Positions 1-5,119 of a stretch of 5,119 nucleotides of DNA are shown here, one piece after another; the stretch's first letter is position 1; each line of letters starts with the position of its first letter. The position numbers and the translations under genes are program-made. The DNA comes from Acidaminococcus fermentans (lineage in GTDB: Bacteria; Bacillota_C; Negativicutes; Acidaminococcales; Acidaminococcaceae), in assembly GCA_004555735.1 (NCBI GenBank), contig SFHH01000145.1, positions 1 through 5,119 on the forward strand, written 5' to 3'. A model generated the notes under the pieces. It had not been told where the DNA came from, made no database searches, and saw only the letters and a program-made list of their open reading frames with translations.

Positions 1-8
1 TTCGACAT
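1..8 (-). CDS. Start of divergent gene, product unknown (partial)
   Basis: Only the start codon and the next codon (ATG TCG, Met-Ser) lie inside the window, so the product cannot be named. The start is supported by a GGAGG Shine-Dalgarno site on the same strand at 19-23, 10 nt upstream, and by a good - strand promoter further upstream (-10 at 60-65, -35 at 83-88). The predicted leader of about 45 nt is a normal length. The gene is transcribed away from the LysR regulator at 141, and LysR regulators commonly control the gene that diverges from them, so this is the best candidate target. The call rests on signals rather than on coding sequence. Confidence 0.5.
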
Positions 9-59
9 TTTTCGATTGCCTCCAGTTCTATTGTATGGATTACTTTGATTTTTAAGAAT

Positions 60-88
60 ATTATATAAACCGAGCAAATAGTTGTAAA
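60..88 (-). promoter_or_regulatory. Leftward sigma-70-type promoter of the divergent gene
   Basis: On the - strand the -35 box is TTTACA (83-88, 5 of 6 matches to TTGACA). A 17-nt spacer (66-82) follows, then a perfect TATAAT -10 box (60-65). Transcription should start near 53-54 and reach the GGAGG and ATG that begin the gene at position 8. The -35 box overlaps that of the rightward promoter, so the two polymerases probably compete. This is a pattern match by eye with no expression data. Confidence 0.6.
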
Positions 89-110
89 ACGATTTATCTT
101 ATTTTAAAAT
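82..110 (+). promoter_or_regulatory. Rightward promoter of the LysR-type regulator gene
   Basis: A -35 box TTGTAA (82-87, 4 of 6 matches) is followed by a 17-nt spacer and a -10 box TAAAAT (105-110, 5 of 6). The start site would be near 117, leaving a leader of about 24 nt before the ATG at 141. The -10 box and start site lie within or beside the perfect dyad at 107-129, so a protein bound there would block this promoter. That is consistent with negative autoregulation of the regulator. Confidence 0.55.
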
Positions 111-129
111 ATTAGAGAATCTAATATTT
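107..129. promoter_or_regulatory. Probable LysR-type operator: perfect 10-bp dyad with T-N11-A
   Basis: The arms AAATATTAGA (107-116) and TCTAATATTT (120-129) are perfect inverted repeats around a 3-nt centre, GAA. The dyad contains the T-N11-A pattern (T112 to A124) typical of LysR-family sites. Its centre at 118 lies about 65 bp upstream of the predicted start of the leftward promoter, where the recognition half of LysR sites usually sits, and it overlaps the regulator's own promoter. An AT-rich RNA hairpin is an alternative reading, but the spacing favours a protein-binding site. Confidence 0.6.
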
Positions 130-140
130 GGAGTGATTCC

Positions 141-1061
141 ATGACTTTGGAAGAAATTGAAACCTTTTTGGCTGTAGTGGAACAGGGGAACATCTCTGCT
201 GCAGCACAGTATCTCTTCGTCACCCAGGGGACGGTCAGCAACCGGATCAAATCGCTGGAAAATGAATTGAATGATCGATTGGTCATTCGGCAAAAAGGAC
301 AGAAAAATATCGATCTGACACCTTTTGGAAGGGAATTCATTCCCATTGCCCAACAGTGGACGGCGCTTTGGAAGGATACCCAGCTGCTCCATCAATCCGC
401 TCAAAGACGCCATCTGCGGATCGGCAGCATCGATGTGATCAATAACTATACTTTTTTGCCTCTCTATCTGGAATTCATCCAAACACATCCCCAGATCCAG
501 CTGTCCATCAATACCTTCCATTCCAATGAAATCCATTATCTGATGGAAAAAAGGCTGATCGACATGGGATTCGTATTCAGCCAGGTCCATGCTCCCAACA
601 TCATATCCATCCCCATTTATCGGGAAATCATGTATGTGGTCTGCCATAAGGACAGCCATTATCATGAAGGTCTTGCTCCGGATGAACTACCTGCAGAGAA
701 GGAAATCTTCCTGCGCTGGGGTGCAGATTATGAAATCTGGCACGATTCTTTTTGGCCGGGCAGGAAATTCAAACTGGAAGTCAACACGGGCTCCATGCTT
801 GCCGGGTATCTGAGCGAACCGGGATATTGGGGCGTCGCTCCCATGTCCCTGGTTGCCATGCTGCGCCAGCACTATCCCGTAGCCTTTTACCGCCTGGAAA
901 CCCCGCCTCCTCCGCGGATCTGTTACCAGATTACCCATCAATTCCCCCGAGCCAGCCTGCAGGAGCCTCTTGACTGTTTTTCTGAAGAAGTGAAACGGTT
1001 CGTGAACCGGAACGATACCATCTGCACCTTCGAACCCTGGATGATGGACACAAGAAAATGA
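141..1061 (+). CDS. LysR-family transcriptional regulator
   Basis: This is a DNA-binding transcription factor of 306 residues, the usual length for the family. The N-terminal winged helix-turn-helix occupies about residues 1-60. The pattern ISAAAQYLFVTQGTVSNRIK (18-37) matches the family's recognition helix region, and LTPFGREF (59-66) is the usual wing segment. A linker helix follows, and the remaining sequence from about residue 91 is the two-lobed effector-binding domain that senses a small molecule. The ATG at 141 has GGAG at 130-133 with 7-nt spacing. The gene is divergent from a gene starting at 8 and convergent with the transport operon, whose terminator begins 7 nt after the stop codon. 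The effector is unknown. The first few hundred bases look AT-richer than the rest. Regulation of the transport operon is possible, but that operon's promoter lies outside the window, so the divergent gene is the more likely target. Confidence 0.93.
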   Translation: MTLEEIETFLAVVEQGNISAAAQYLFVTQGTVSNRIKSLENELNDRLVIRQKGQKNIDLTPFGREFIPIAQQWTALWKDTQLLHQSAQRRHLRIGSIDVINNYTFLPLYLEFIQTHPQIQLSINTFHSNEIHYLMEKRLIDMGFVFSQVHAPNIISIPIYREIMYVVCHKDSHYHEGLAPDELPAEKEIFLRWGADYEIWHDSFWPGRKFKLEVNTGSMLAGYLSEPGYWGVAPMSLVAMLRQHYPVAFYRLETPPPPRICYQITHQFPRASLQEPLDCFSEEVKRFVNRNDTICTFEPWMMDTRK

Positions 1062-1067
1062 ATAAAA

Positions 1068-1104
1068 TGACAGGAGGATGTGAAAAATTCACACCCTCCT
1101 GTCA
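1068..1104 (-). terminator. Rho-independent terminator of the transport operon
   Basis: A 17-bp stem with a 3-nt loop runs from 1068 to 1104. Read on the - strand the stem is complete, with one G-U pair (1094 with 1078). It is followed by the T-rich tail TTTTATTCATTTTC (1067 down to 1054). It lies 29 nt after the isomerase stop codon, so it should end the operon. On the + strand the same hairpin has an A-C mismatch and no T-run after it, so it is a poorer terminator for the LysR gene, although it may still protect that gene's 3' end. Confidence 0.85.
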
Positions 1105-1133
1105 ATGGCTATTGACTGCTGTCACAGCCTCTT

Positions 1134-1895
1134 TTATATCCCATATTCTTCCTTGACCCGCGCCACATGTTTTGCCATTCCTTCCGGGGGCAGTTGGGCG
1201 TATTCCAGCACCAGCCGGGCTTCCGGGGCCGTCTCCTTCAGAGCCTCAAAGAAGGGGCTCCATTGTATGGTGCCGTTTCCGATGTACCGGTGCTGGTCGC
1301 CGGTACCATCGTTATCGTGGAGGTGGCAGCCTTTCAGCCGATGCCCCAGGGCCCGGACAGTGGCGGACAGGTCCCAGCCGTTTACCTGGGCATGGCCCAC
1401 ATCCAGCAGGAAGCCGGCTTCCGGGAAGAACTGGGGCAGTTCCAGGAATTGCTCTCGGTCGAAGAGCAGACTGCCGGCAGGCCGGAGTCCCACATTTTCG
1501 ATGACGGGAGTGACGCCCATTTCTTTTCCCAATTGGAGCAGCAACTCCAGTTTTCGGACTACTCTCCGGCGGAGCACAAAGGGATCCTCCTTCGGTAGGG
1601 CTTCGTTGGTGTGGACGACCACAAATTCCGCTCCGATCTTTTGGGCATAGCGGAAGGTATCCAGGAATACTTCTAGGAACCGGACGTTTTCGTCCAGCGC
1701 CAGATTCACTTGGACACAGGGACCATGGACGCTGACTCCGTTCTGCCGGTCTTTCAGCATCAATGGCAGCACCGTATCCCAGTAGGCGGGAGTGCCGAAT
1801 TCGTAGAAAAATTCCAGTCCGCAGGTTTTGGGCAGTCCACAGAAATCGTGATACCGGAACCCAGCATAGGCCAGGTCGCTGATGGAAAGCTTCAT
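1134..1895 (-). CDS. Sugar phosphate isomerase/epimerase (xylose isomerase-like TIM barrel)
   Basis: This 253-residue protein has the size and motif order of the AP-endonuclease-2/xylose-isomerase-like TIM-barrel family, whose members isomerise or epimerise sugars and related compounds with a divalent metal. Probable metal and active-site residues stand at strand ends: H57 (SVHGP), H95 (VVHTNE), E133 (VIENVG), D165 and H168 (LLDVGH), H191 (GCHLHDND), D200 and H202 (GDQHRY) and E231 (LVLEY). There is no signal peptide, so it should be cytoplasmic. Its ATG overlaps the ATPase stop codon as ATGA and has GGAGG 7 nt upstream, so the two are translationally coupled. It is the last gene of the operon. 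The most economical inference is that it processes the imported solute or its phosphorylated form. The family is too diverse to name a substrate, and related enzymes also include dehydratases and hydrolases of polyols. Confidence 0.85.
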   Translation of the reverse strand: MKLSISDLAYAGFRYHDFCGLPKTCGLEFFYEFGTPAYWDTVLPLMLKDRQNGVSVHGPCVQVNLALDENVRFLEVFLDTFRYAQKIGAEFVVVHTNEALPKEDPFVLRRRVVRKLELLLQLGKEMGVTPVIENVGLRPAGSLLFDREQFLELPQFFPEAGFLLDVGHAQVNGWDLSATVRALGHRLKGCHLHDNDGTGDQHRYIGNGTIQWSPFFEALKETAPEARLVLEYAQLPPEGMAKHVARVKEEYGI

Positions 1896-2962
1896 AACAG
1901 TTCCTCCTTTGTTCCGTCAAAGAAACAGGCATCTTCCCAGTTAAAGACGATGCCCTGGGCGTCTTCCGGCATGGGCGCAGGGCTGCTTACCTGGAGCTTT
2001 TCGCCGGTGGGCAGTTCCAGATAAGTGATCCAGTGGCTCCCCAGGTCTTCCGTGTAGATCTTTTGGGCCGGGATCATGGGCTGTCCAGAAAAACGGCATT
2101 TTTCTGGGCGGATCCCTAGGATCACCTTTTCCTGGAGCCGGAGCTTTTCTTCTACAAAGGCTGGTACCGGCAGCCGATGGTCTCCCCACTGGAGGATGTC
2201 CGTATGGACCTGGGCCGGCAGCAGGTTCATGGCCGGAGTCCCGATGAACTGGGCCACAAAGGTGTTGGCTGGCCGGTGATACACTTCTTCCGGAGTACCG
2301 ATCTGCTGGAGGGTCCCCTGGTTGATGATGGCAATCCGGGTGGCCACGGTCATGGCTTCCACCTGGTCGTGGGTGACATAGATCATGGTGGGGTTGTAGA
2401 GCTGATGGATCTTCACCAGCTGGGTCCGGGCCTGCTGCCGCAGCTTGGCGTCCAGGTTGGACAAAGGTTCATCCAGCAGGAAGTAAGGGGCTTTTTTCAC
2501 AATGGCCCGGGCCAGGGCCACCCGCTGTTTCTGCCCTCCGGACAGTTCTTTAGGATAGCGCTGGGTCAATCCATCCAGCTGGAGAATTTCCACTGCCTGG
2601 TTAGTCCGCTGGGCGATTTCCTTGGGGTCCAGTTTCTGGATCTGCAGGCCGAAGGTGATGTTGTCCCATACGGTCATATGGGGGTATAAGGCATAGCTCT
2701 GGAACACCATGGCGATATTCCGTTCTCCAGGAGCCAGGTCATTGACCCGAGTGCCGCCCATGTACAGGTCGCCGCTGGTGATGGATTCCAGGCCGGCAAT
2801 CATCCGCAAGGTGGTGGTCTTGCCACAGCCAGAAGGCCCCAAGAGAATCAGCCGTTCCCCGGGCTGGATAGAAAAATCCAGGTCCCGGACCACTTGGTTG
2901 GTGCCGTAGACCTTGGAAACATGATGGAATGTAAGACCGGAAGAAGAGGTATTTTCTTGCAT
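1892..2962 (-). CDS. Carbohydrate ABC transporter ATP-binding protein (MalK/UgpC type)
   Basis: This is the ATPase subunit of a CUT1-type importer. It works as a homodimer on the cytoplasmic face and drives uptake through the two permeases encoded upstream. All nucleotide-site motifs are intact: Walker A GPSGCGKTT (42-50), Q-loop Q88, signature LSGGQ (140-144), Walker B YFLLDEP (160-166), D-loop SNLD (168-171) and switch histidine H198. From about residue 240 there is a C-terminal TOBE/OB-fold regulatory domain with the family hallmark LGIRPEK (282-288). At 356 residues it has the normal length for MalK, UgpC and MsmK proteins. The ATG at 2962 is preceded by AAAGGA, which overlaps the stop codon of the permease gene 12 nt upstream. 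A nearby ATG (2965-2967) is out of frame. Such ATPases are often shared between several importers, so its presence does not define the substrate. Confidence 0.95.
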   Translation of the reverse strand: MQENTSSSGLTFHHVSKVYGTNQVVRDLDFSIQPGERLILLGPSGCGKTTTLRMIAGLESITSGDLYMGGTRVNDLAPGERNIAMVFQSYALYPHMTVWDNITFGLQIQKLDPKEIAQRTNQAVEILQLDGLTQRYPKELSGGQKQRVALARAIVKKAPYFLLDEPLSNLDAKLRQQARTQLVKIHQLYNPTMIYVTHDQVEAMTVATRIAIINQGTLQQIGTPEEVYHRPANTFVAQFIGTPAMNLLPAQVHTDILQWGDHRLPVPAFVEEKLRLQEKVILGIRPEKCRFSGQPMIPAQKIYTEDLGSHWITYLELPTGEKLQVSSPAPMPEDAQGIVFNWEDACFFDGTKEELL

Positions 2963-2974
2963 GGCATTGTCCTT

Positions 2975-3814
2975 TCAGCCCTTCATGCCTGACTGCATGA
3001 AGGTATTGAGAATGAATTTCTGGGTGAACAGATACAGGATAAGGGGCGGCAGGGTGGTGAACATGGCTACGGCCATAGCGATGCCCCATTCGCTGCCCCC
3101 TTCAGCACTGATGAACATCTGGAGAGCCAGGGGCAGGGTGTAGTTGTCCCGGTCCGCCAAGATCAGAAGGGGCCAGAAGTATTCGTTCCAGGAATTGATG
3201 AAAAAAAAGATACTGGTGGCGAAGATGGAAGGTTTCACCAAAGGCAGGATGATCCGCCAGAGAATGGTGAAGGGAGTGGCCCCGTCCAGCCGGGACGCTT
3301 CCAGCAGAGCACGAGGGATGCCCCGCATGGTCTGACGTAGGAGGAAGATGCCCATGCCGTCTGCCAGTTCTGGCAGGATGACCCCCCAGGGATTGTTTAA
3401 AAGACCCATTTTGCTCATGAGCAGGTAGTTGGGCATGACCAGTACCGTGGTGGGGATGAAGAAGGTCAGCAGCATGGCGGAAAATAGTTTTTCCTTCCCT
3501 TTGAATTCATAATAGACGAAGGCGAAAGCGGCCAGCAGGCTGGTAGCCAGTTTCCCCAGGGTGACGACCACGGAGATGTACAGGGTGTTCCCCAGATACT
3601 GGTAAAAGGGAAATTTTTCCAGGACCACTTCATAGTTGGCCATGGTGGGAGGCCAGGAGAAGGGGTTCAGGGAAGAATGGAAAATCTGGTTCATGTCCTT
3701 GAAAGAGGTGGTGAGCATGAACAGCAGGGGATAAAGCATGAGAAAAGCGGCCAGTCCCATAACAAGGATCCAGCCTTTTTCCCGCAGGGTCGAAGCAGAT
3801 TCAGGATTGTGCAT
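2975..3814 (-). CDS. Carbohydrate ABC transporter permease (MalG/UgpE type)
   Basis: This is the second membrane subunit of the importer (BPD_transp_1 fold), with about six hydrophobic segments, roughly at residues 15-37, 77-102, 110-134, 141-160, 196-218 and 246-263. The cytoplasmic EAA loop that docks to the ATPase is canonical: EASRLDGA at 172-179, with the LP of IILP ending at 191. The C-terminus NTFMQSGMKG resembles the ending common to this subunit class. I chose the ATG at 3814 (279 residues) because GAGGAGG at 3820-3826 lies 5 nt upstream and overlaps the stop codon of the preceding permease. An in-frame ATG at 3835 would give 286 residues and an 11-nt overlap, but it has no comparable ribosome site. 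Of 18 prolines only one uses CCG, in contrast to the upstream genes. Confidence 0.93.
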   Translation of the reverse strand: MHNPESASTLREKGWILVMGLAAFLMLYPLLFMLTTSFKDMNQIFHSSLNPFSWPPTMANYEVVLEKFPFYQYLGNTLYISVVVTLGKLATSLLAAFAFVYYEFKGKEKLFSAMLLTFFIPTTVLVMPNYLLMSKMGLLNNPWGVILPELADGMGIFLLRQTMRGIPRALLEASRLDGATPFTILWRIILPLVKPSIFATSIFFFINSWNEYFWPLLILADRDNYTLPLALQMFISAEGGSEWGIAMAVAMFTTLPPLILYLFTQKFILNTFMQSGMKG

Positions 3815-3824
3815 GGGGGCCTCC

Positions 3825-4739
3825 TCAGTTTTCATAATGGACCCGTCTGTCCAGGAAACGGGCTTTCAGGAACAAGAAAATCACGTAGACGGCCATACAC
3901 AGCATGGCGAAGGCGGCACTTTTCCCAGTCTGGAAGAATACCAGGGCGTACTGGTAGACGATATAGACGATGTTGGAACTTCCCTGATCCGGTCCGCCTT
4001 GGGTTAGCATGTTGGTGGGCACCAGCATGTACTGGAGGCCAAAGATGATGGTGATGGTAAAGACGTATAGGGCCGTAGGGGAAGTCATGGGGACAATGAT
4101 CCTTCGGAAAATGGTCCAGTTGGAAGCGTTTTCCAGTTTCGCCGCTTCGATCAACTCTTCCGGCACCGAGGATACCCCGGAAAGCAGGATGAGAAAATTG
4201 TAGCCGAACGCTTTGTACACGGCGACAAGTGAGATCACGAAAATAACCAGATCCGCTGTCTTCGACCAACTCGGCAAGGTCCAACCGAACATTTGCACCA
4301 GATTTCCGACCGGCCCGGTGAGCGGATTGAAAATCCACTGGAAAACGATCGCGCCGACCACAAGCGAAATCATACTCGGTACAAACAGCAGCGTTTTGTA
4401 CCAACCGCGTGCCTTCTGCATCAGAAACTGATTGATGAAAGCCATCACATACGGCAACAAAAACGAAAATACGACCAAGACGACCAGGTAGATCACCGTG
4501 TTGCGCATAATTTGCCAAGTCACGGGATCTTTCAGCACCGCGATGTAATTATCGATCCCGACCGCGACCATATTCGGCGAGACCATATTCCACTTGAAAA
4601 AGCTCAGATAGACCGTGTAGGCCAACGGCCAGAACATGAACAACAGGAACACGATCAGGGCCGGAGCAATCAGCGTAAACGCCAGCCAACGCTCCCGCCG
4701 AGACCGTCCGGACAGCGTGCGTCCGATTCGTGTTTGCAT
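3825..4739 (-). CDS. Carbohydrate ABC transporter permease (MalF/UgpA type)
   Basis: This is the first membrane subunit of the importer, 304 residues long, as expected for UgpA/LacF-like proteins. A basic N-terminus (residues 1-18) is followed by about six hydrophobic segments near 20-47, 82-105, 115-136, 163-188, 219-240 and 273-293. The EAA loop at 194-217 has EAA at 198-200 and ends in IIVP, but the usual D-G pair after EAA is E203-N204, so the conserved glycine is missing. The TQGGPDQGS motif (246-254) is typical of this subunit. The ATG at 4739 has AAGGAGG at 4744-4750, 4 nt upstream. Codon use changes abruptly inside the gene. In residues 1-200, 9 of 10 prolines use CCG, whereas in residues 201-304 only 1 of 4 does, and CpG density drops at the same place. 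The reading frame is intact throughout, so the protein is probably functional, but the gene may be mosaic. Confidence 0.92.
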   Translation of the reverse strand: MQTRIGRTLSGRSRRERWLAFTLIAPALIVFLLFMFWPLAYTVYLSFFKWNMVSPNMVAVGIDNYIAVLKDPVTWQIMRNTVIYLVVLVVFSFLLPYVMAFINQFLMQKARGWYKTLLFVPSMISLVVGAIVFQWIFNPLTGPVGNLVQMFGWTLPSWSKTADLVIFVISLVAVYKAFGYNFLILLSGVSSVPEELIEAAKLENASNWTIFRRIIVPMTSPTALYVFTITIIFGLQYMLVPTNMLTQGGPDQGSSNIVYIVYQYALVFFQTGKSAAFAMLCMAVYVIFLFLKARFLDRRVHYEN

Positions 4740-4743
4740 ACAT

Positions 4744-4750
4744 CCTCCTT
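4744..4750 (-). promoter_or_regulatory. Shine-Dalgarno site of the first permease, repeated in the upstream hairpin
   Basis: AAGGAGG on the - strand is a near-perfect ribosome site 4 nt before the ATG at 4739. The same 7-mer forms part of the left arm of the hairpin just upstream. The hairpin's right arm (CCTCCTT) could therefore pair either within the hairpin or with this ribosome site. Confidence 0.7.
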
Positions 4751-4756
4751 CTCGTC

Positions 4757-4781
4757 AAAAGGAGGCTCGGCGAGCCTCCTT
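4757..4781 (-). terminator. Intercistronic hairpin between binding-protein and permease genes
   Basis: On the - strand, AAGGAGGCTC and GAGCCTCCTT form a perfect 10-bp, GC-rich stem with a 3-nt loop (GCC), ending in a short TTTT run (4760-4757). It begins 9 nt after the stop codon of the binding-protein gene, inside a 51-nt gap. The T-run is short, so partial termination or protection of the upstream mRNA 3' end is more likely than a full stop. Such elements commonly give more binding protein than permease. The permease genes have no visible promoter of their own in this gap, so they need read-through. Confidence 0.65.
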
Positions 4782-4790
4782 CCCACGAAA

Positions 4791-5119
4791 CTATTTCAAA
4801 AGTGCATTCAGTTCATCCTGCGCACGTTGCAAGACGGTCTCGGCATCCTGACCGTTCAGGATTTCATCGCGCGCATCGGCAAACATTTTTTCCGCCCGAA
4901 CTCCGACATCACCGGGGAATGCCGCCCACAGCACAAGCGTTTCCATTTCTTCAAAAGCGGCCCGCAACGGTTCGCTCTTTTCGATCTGTTCCTTAAGTGC
5001 CGGGTCGTTCATCGCCTCTTTACGCGGCGGCAGGTAACCCGTGCCGATGGTCCACTTCGCCAGATTGCTTTCTTTCATCATGAATTTCAGGAATTCCCAA
5101 GCCGCCTTTTGCTGCTCCG
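4791..5119 (-). CDS. Extracellular solute-binding protein of the ABC importer (C-terminal part)
   Basis: The frame is open to the window edge, so only the last 109 or so residues are visible, and the Met-Met near 5081 is internal rather than a start. The visible part begins EQQKAAWEFLKFMM and continues SNLAKWTIGTGYLPPRK. This matches the end of family 1 solute-binding proteins (MalE/UgpB type), where a helix and the 'GYLP-R' turn precede the final helices. The end EILNGQDAETVLQRAQDELN resembles their usual C-terminal helix. By family knowledge the full protein is a secreted lipoprotein of about 400-450 residues that captures the solute outside the membrane, but its signal peptide and ligand site lie outside the window. 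It is the first visible gene of the operon. Four of its five prolines use CCG, like the 5' part of the next gene. Confidence 0.88.
   Translation of the reverse strand, partial: EQQKAAWEFLKFMMKESNLAKWTIGTGYLPPRKEAMNDPALKEQIEKSEPLRAAFEEMETLVLWAAFPGDVGVRAEKMFADARDEILNGQDAETVLQRAQDELNALLK

Noticed and set aside
99..665. 188-codon open frame on the - strand opposite the LysR gene
   Set aside because: It lies fully antisense to a clear LysR coding region, has no recognisable domain, and covers the promoter and operator. It is best explained as a shadow frame.
1105..1133. Possible second small hairpin (TGAC...GTCA) between the isomerase stop and the terminator
   Set aside because: The stem is only four base pairs and has no tail, which is no better than chance next to the strong hairpin.
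1312..1932. 206-codon - strand frame overlapping the isomerase gene in another frame
   Set aside because: Its translation is rich in Arg, Pro and Gly with no motif, while the overlapping frame carries all the TIM-barrel active-site motifs and a good ribosome site.
2177..2689. 170-codon + strand frame opposite the ATPase gene
   Set aside because: It is antisense to the Walker A, signature and Walker B coding region, so the open frame follows from codon bias in the ATPase.
3815..3835. Upstream ATG at 3835 as the start of the second permease
   Set aside because: It would add seven residues, but it has no ribosome site at proper distance, whereas the ATG at 3814 has GAGGAGG 5 nt upstream.
3832..4518. 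228-codon - strand frame inside the first permease gene
   Set aside because: The competing frame encodes a membrane protein with six hydrophobic segments and an EAA loop. This one has no family pattern and is a by-product of the base composition.
4791..5081. Separate small protein starting at the Met-Met near 5081
   Set aside because: The frame continues open to the window edge, with typical binding-protein sequence upstream of the Met-Met and no ribosome site before it, so it is the C-terminus of a larger gene.

Overview
This window looks like the chromosome of a low-to-moderate GC Gram-positive-type bacterium (Bacillota). Every gene has a strong GGAGG-type Shine-Dalgarno site, the one readable promoter region fits the sigma-70/sigma-A consensus, and the genes form a tight operon. 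The tone of the codon use suggests a Negativicutes such as an Acidaminococcaceae member, but that is a weak guess and no taxonomic marker is present.

Layout. Positions 1-140 are a compact divergent regulatory region. A LysR-type regulator (141-1061, + strand) is transcribed rightward. A second gene starts on the - strand at position 8 and leaves the window to the left. Two back-to-back promoters with overlapping -35 boxes can be read. A perfect 10-bp dyad of T-N11-A type sits at about -65 of the leftward promoter and also covers the -10 and start region of the regulator promoter, which is the standard autorepressor/activator geometry of LysR systems.

Positions 1068-5119 hold a - strand operon, transcribed right to left. 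In order of transcription it encodes an extracellular solute-binding protein (only its C-terminus is in the window), two MalF/UgpA- and MalG/UgpE-type permeases, a MalK/UgpC-type ATPase, and a xylose-isomerase-like TIM-barrel sugar phosphate isomerase/epimerase. The genes from the first permease onward overlap or are separated by at most 12 nt. The operon ends in a strong hairpin with a T-rich tail at 1068-1104, next to the stop codon of the convergent LysR gene. A second hairpin separates the binding-protein gene from the first permease gene. Together the genes describe an ATP-driven importer (CUT1 family) for a sugar, polyol or glycerophosphate-like solute, with one cytoplasmic enzyme that probably acts on the imported compound. 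The substrate cannot be read from the sequence.

Most unusual points. (1) There is an abrupt change in codon and CpG use inside the first permease gene, near 4090-4165. The 5' part and the binding-protein gene use CCG for Pro and are CpG-rich, while everything after it in the operon avoids CCG. This suggests either a recombination seam or a chimeric assembly. (2) The same spot lacks the usual glycine of the EAA loop. (3) The operator/promoter architecture at the left end predicts a LysR target outside the window. I see no CRISPR array, mobile element, RNA gene or wholly unfamiliar system here. No stretch longer than 300 bases lacks a gene.
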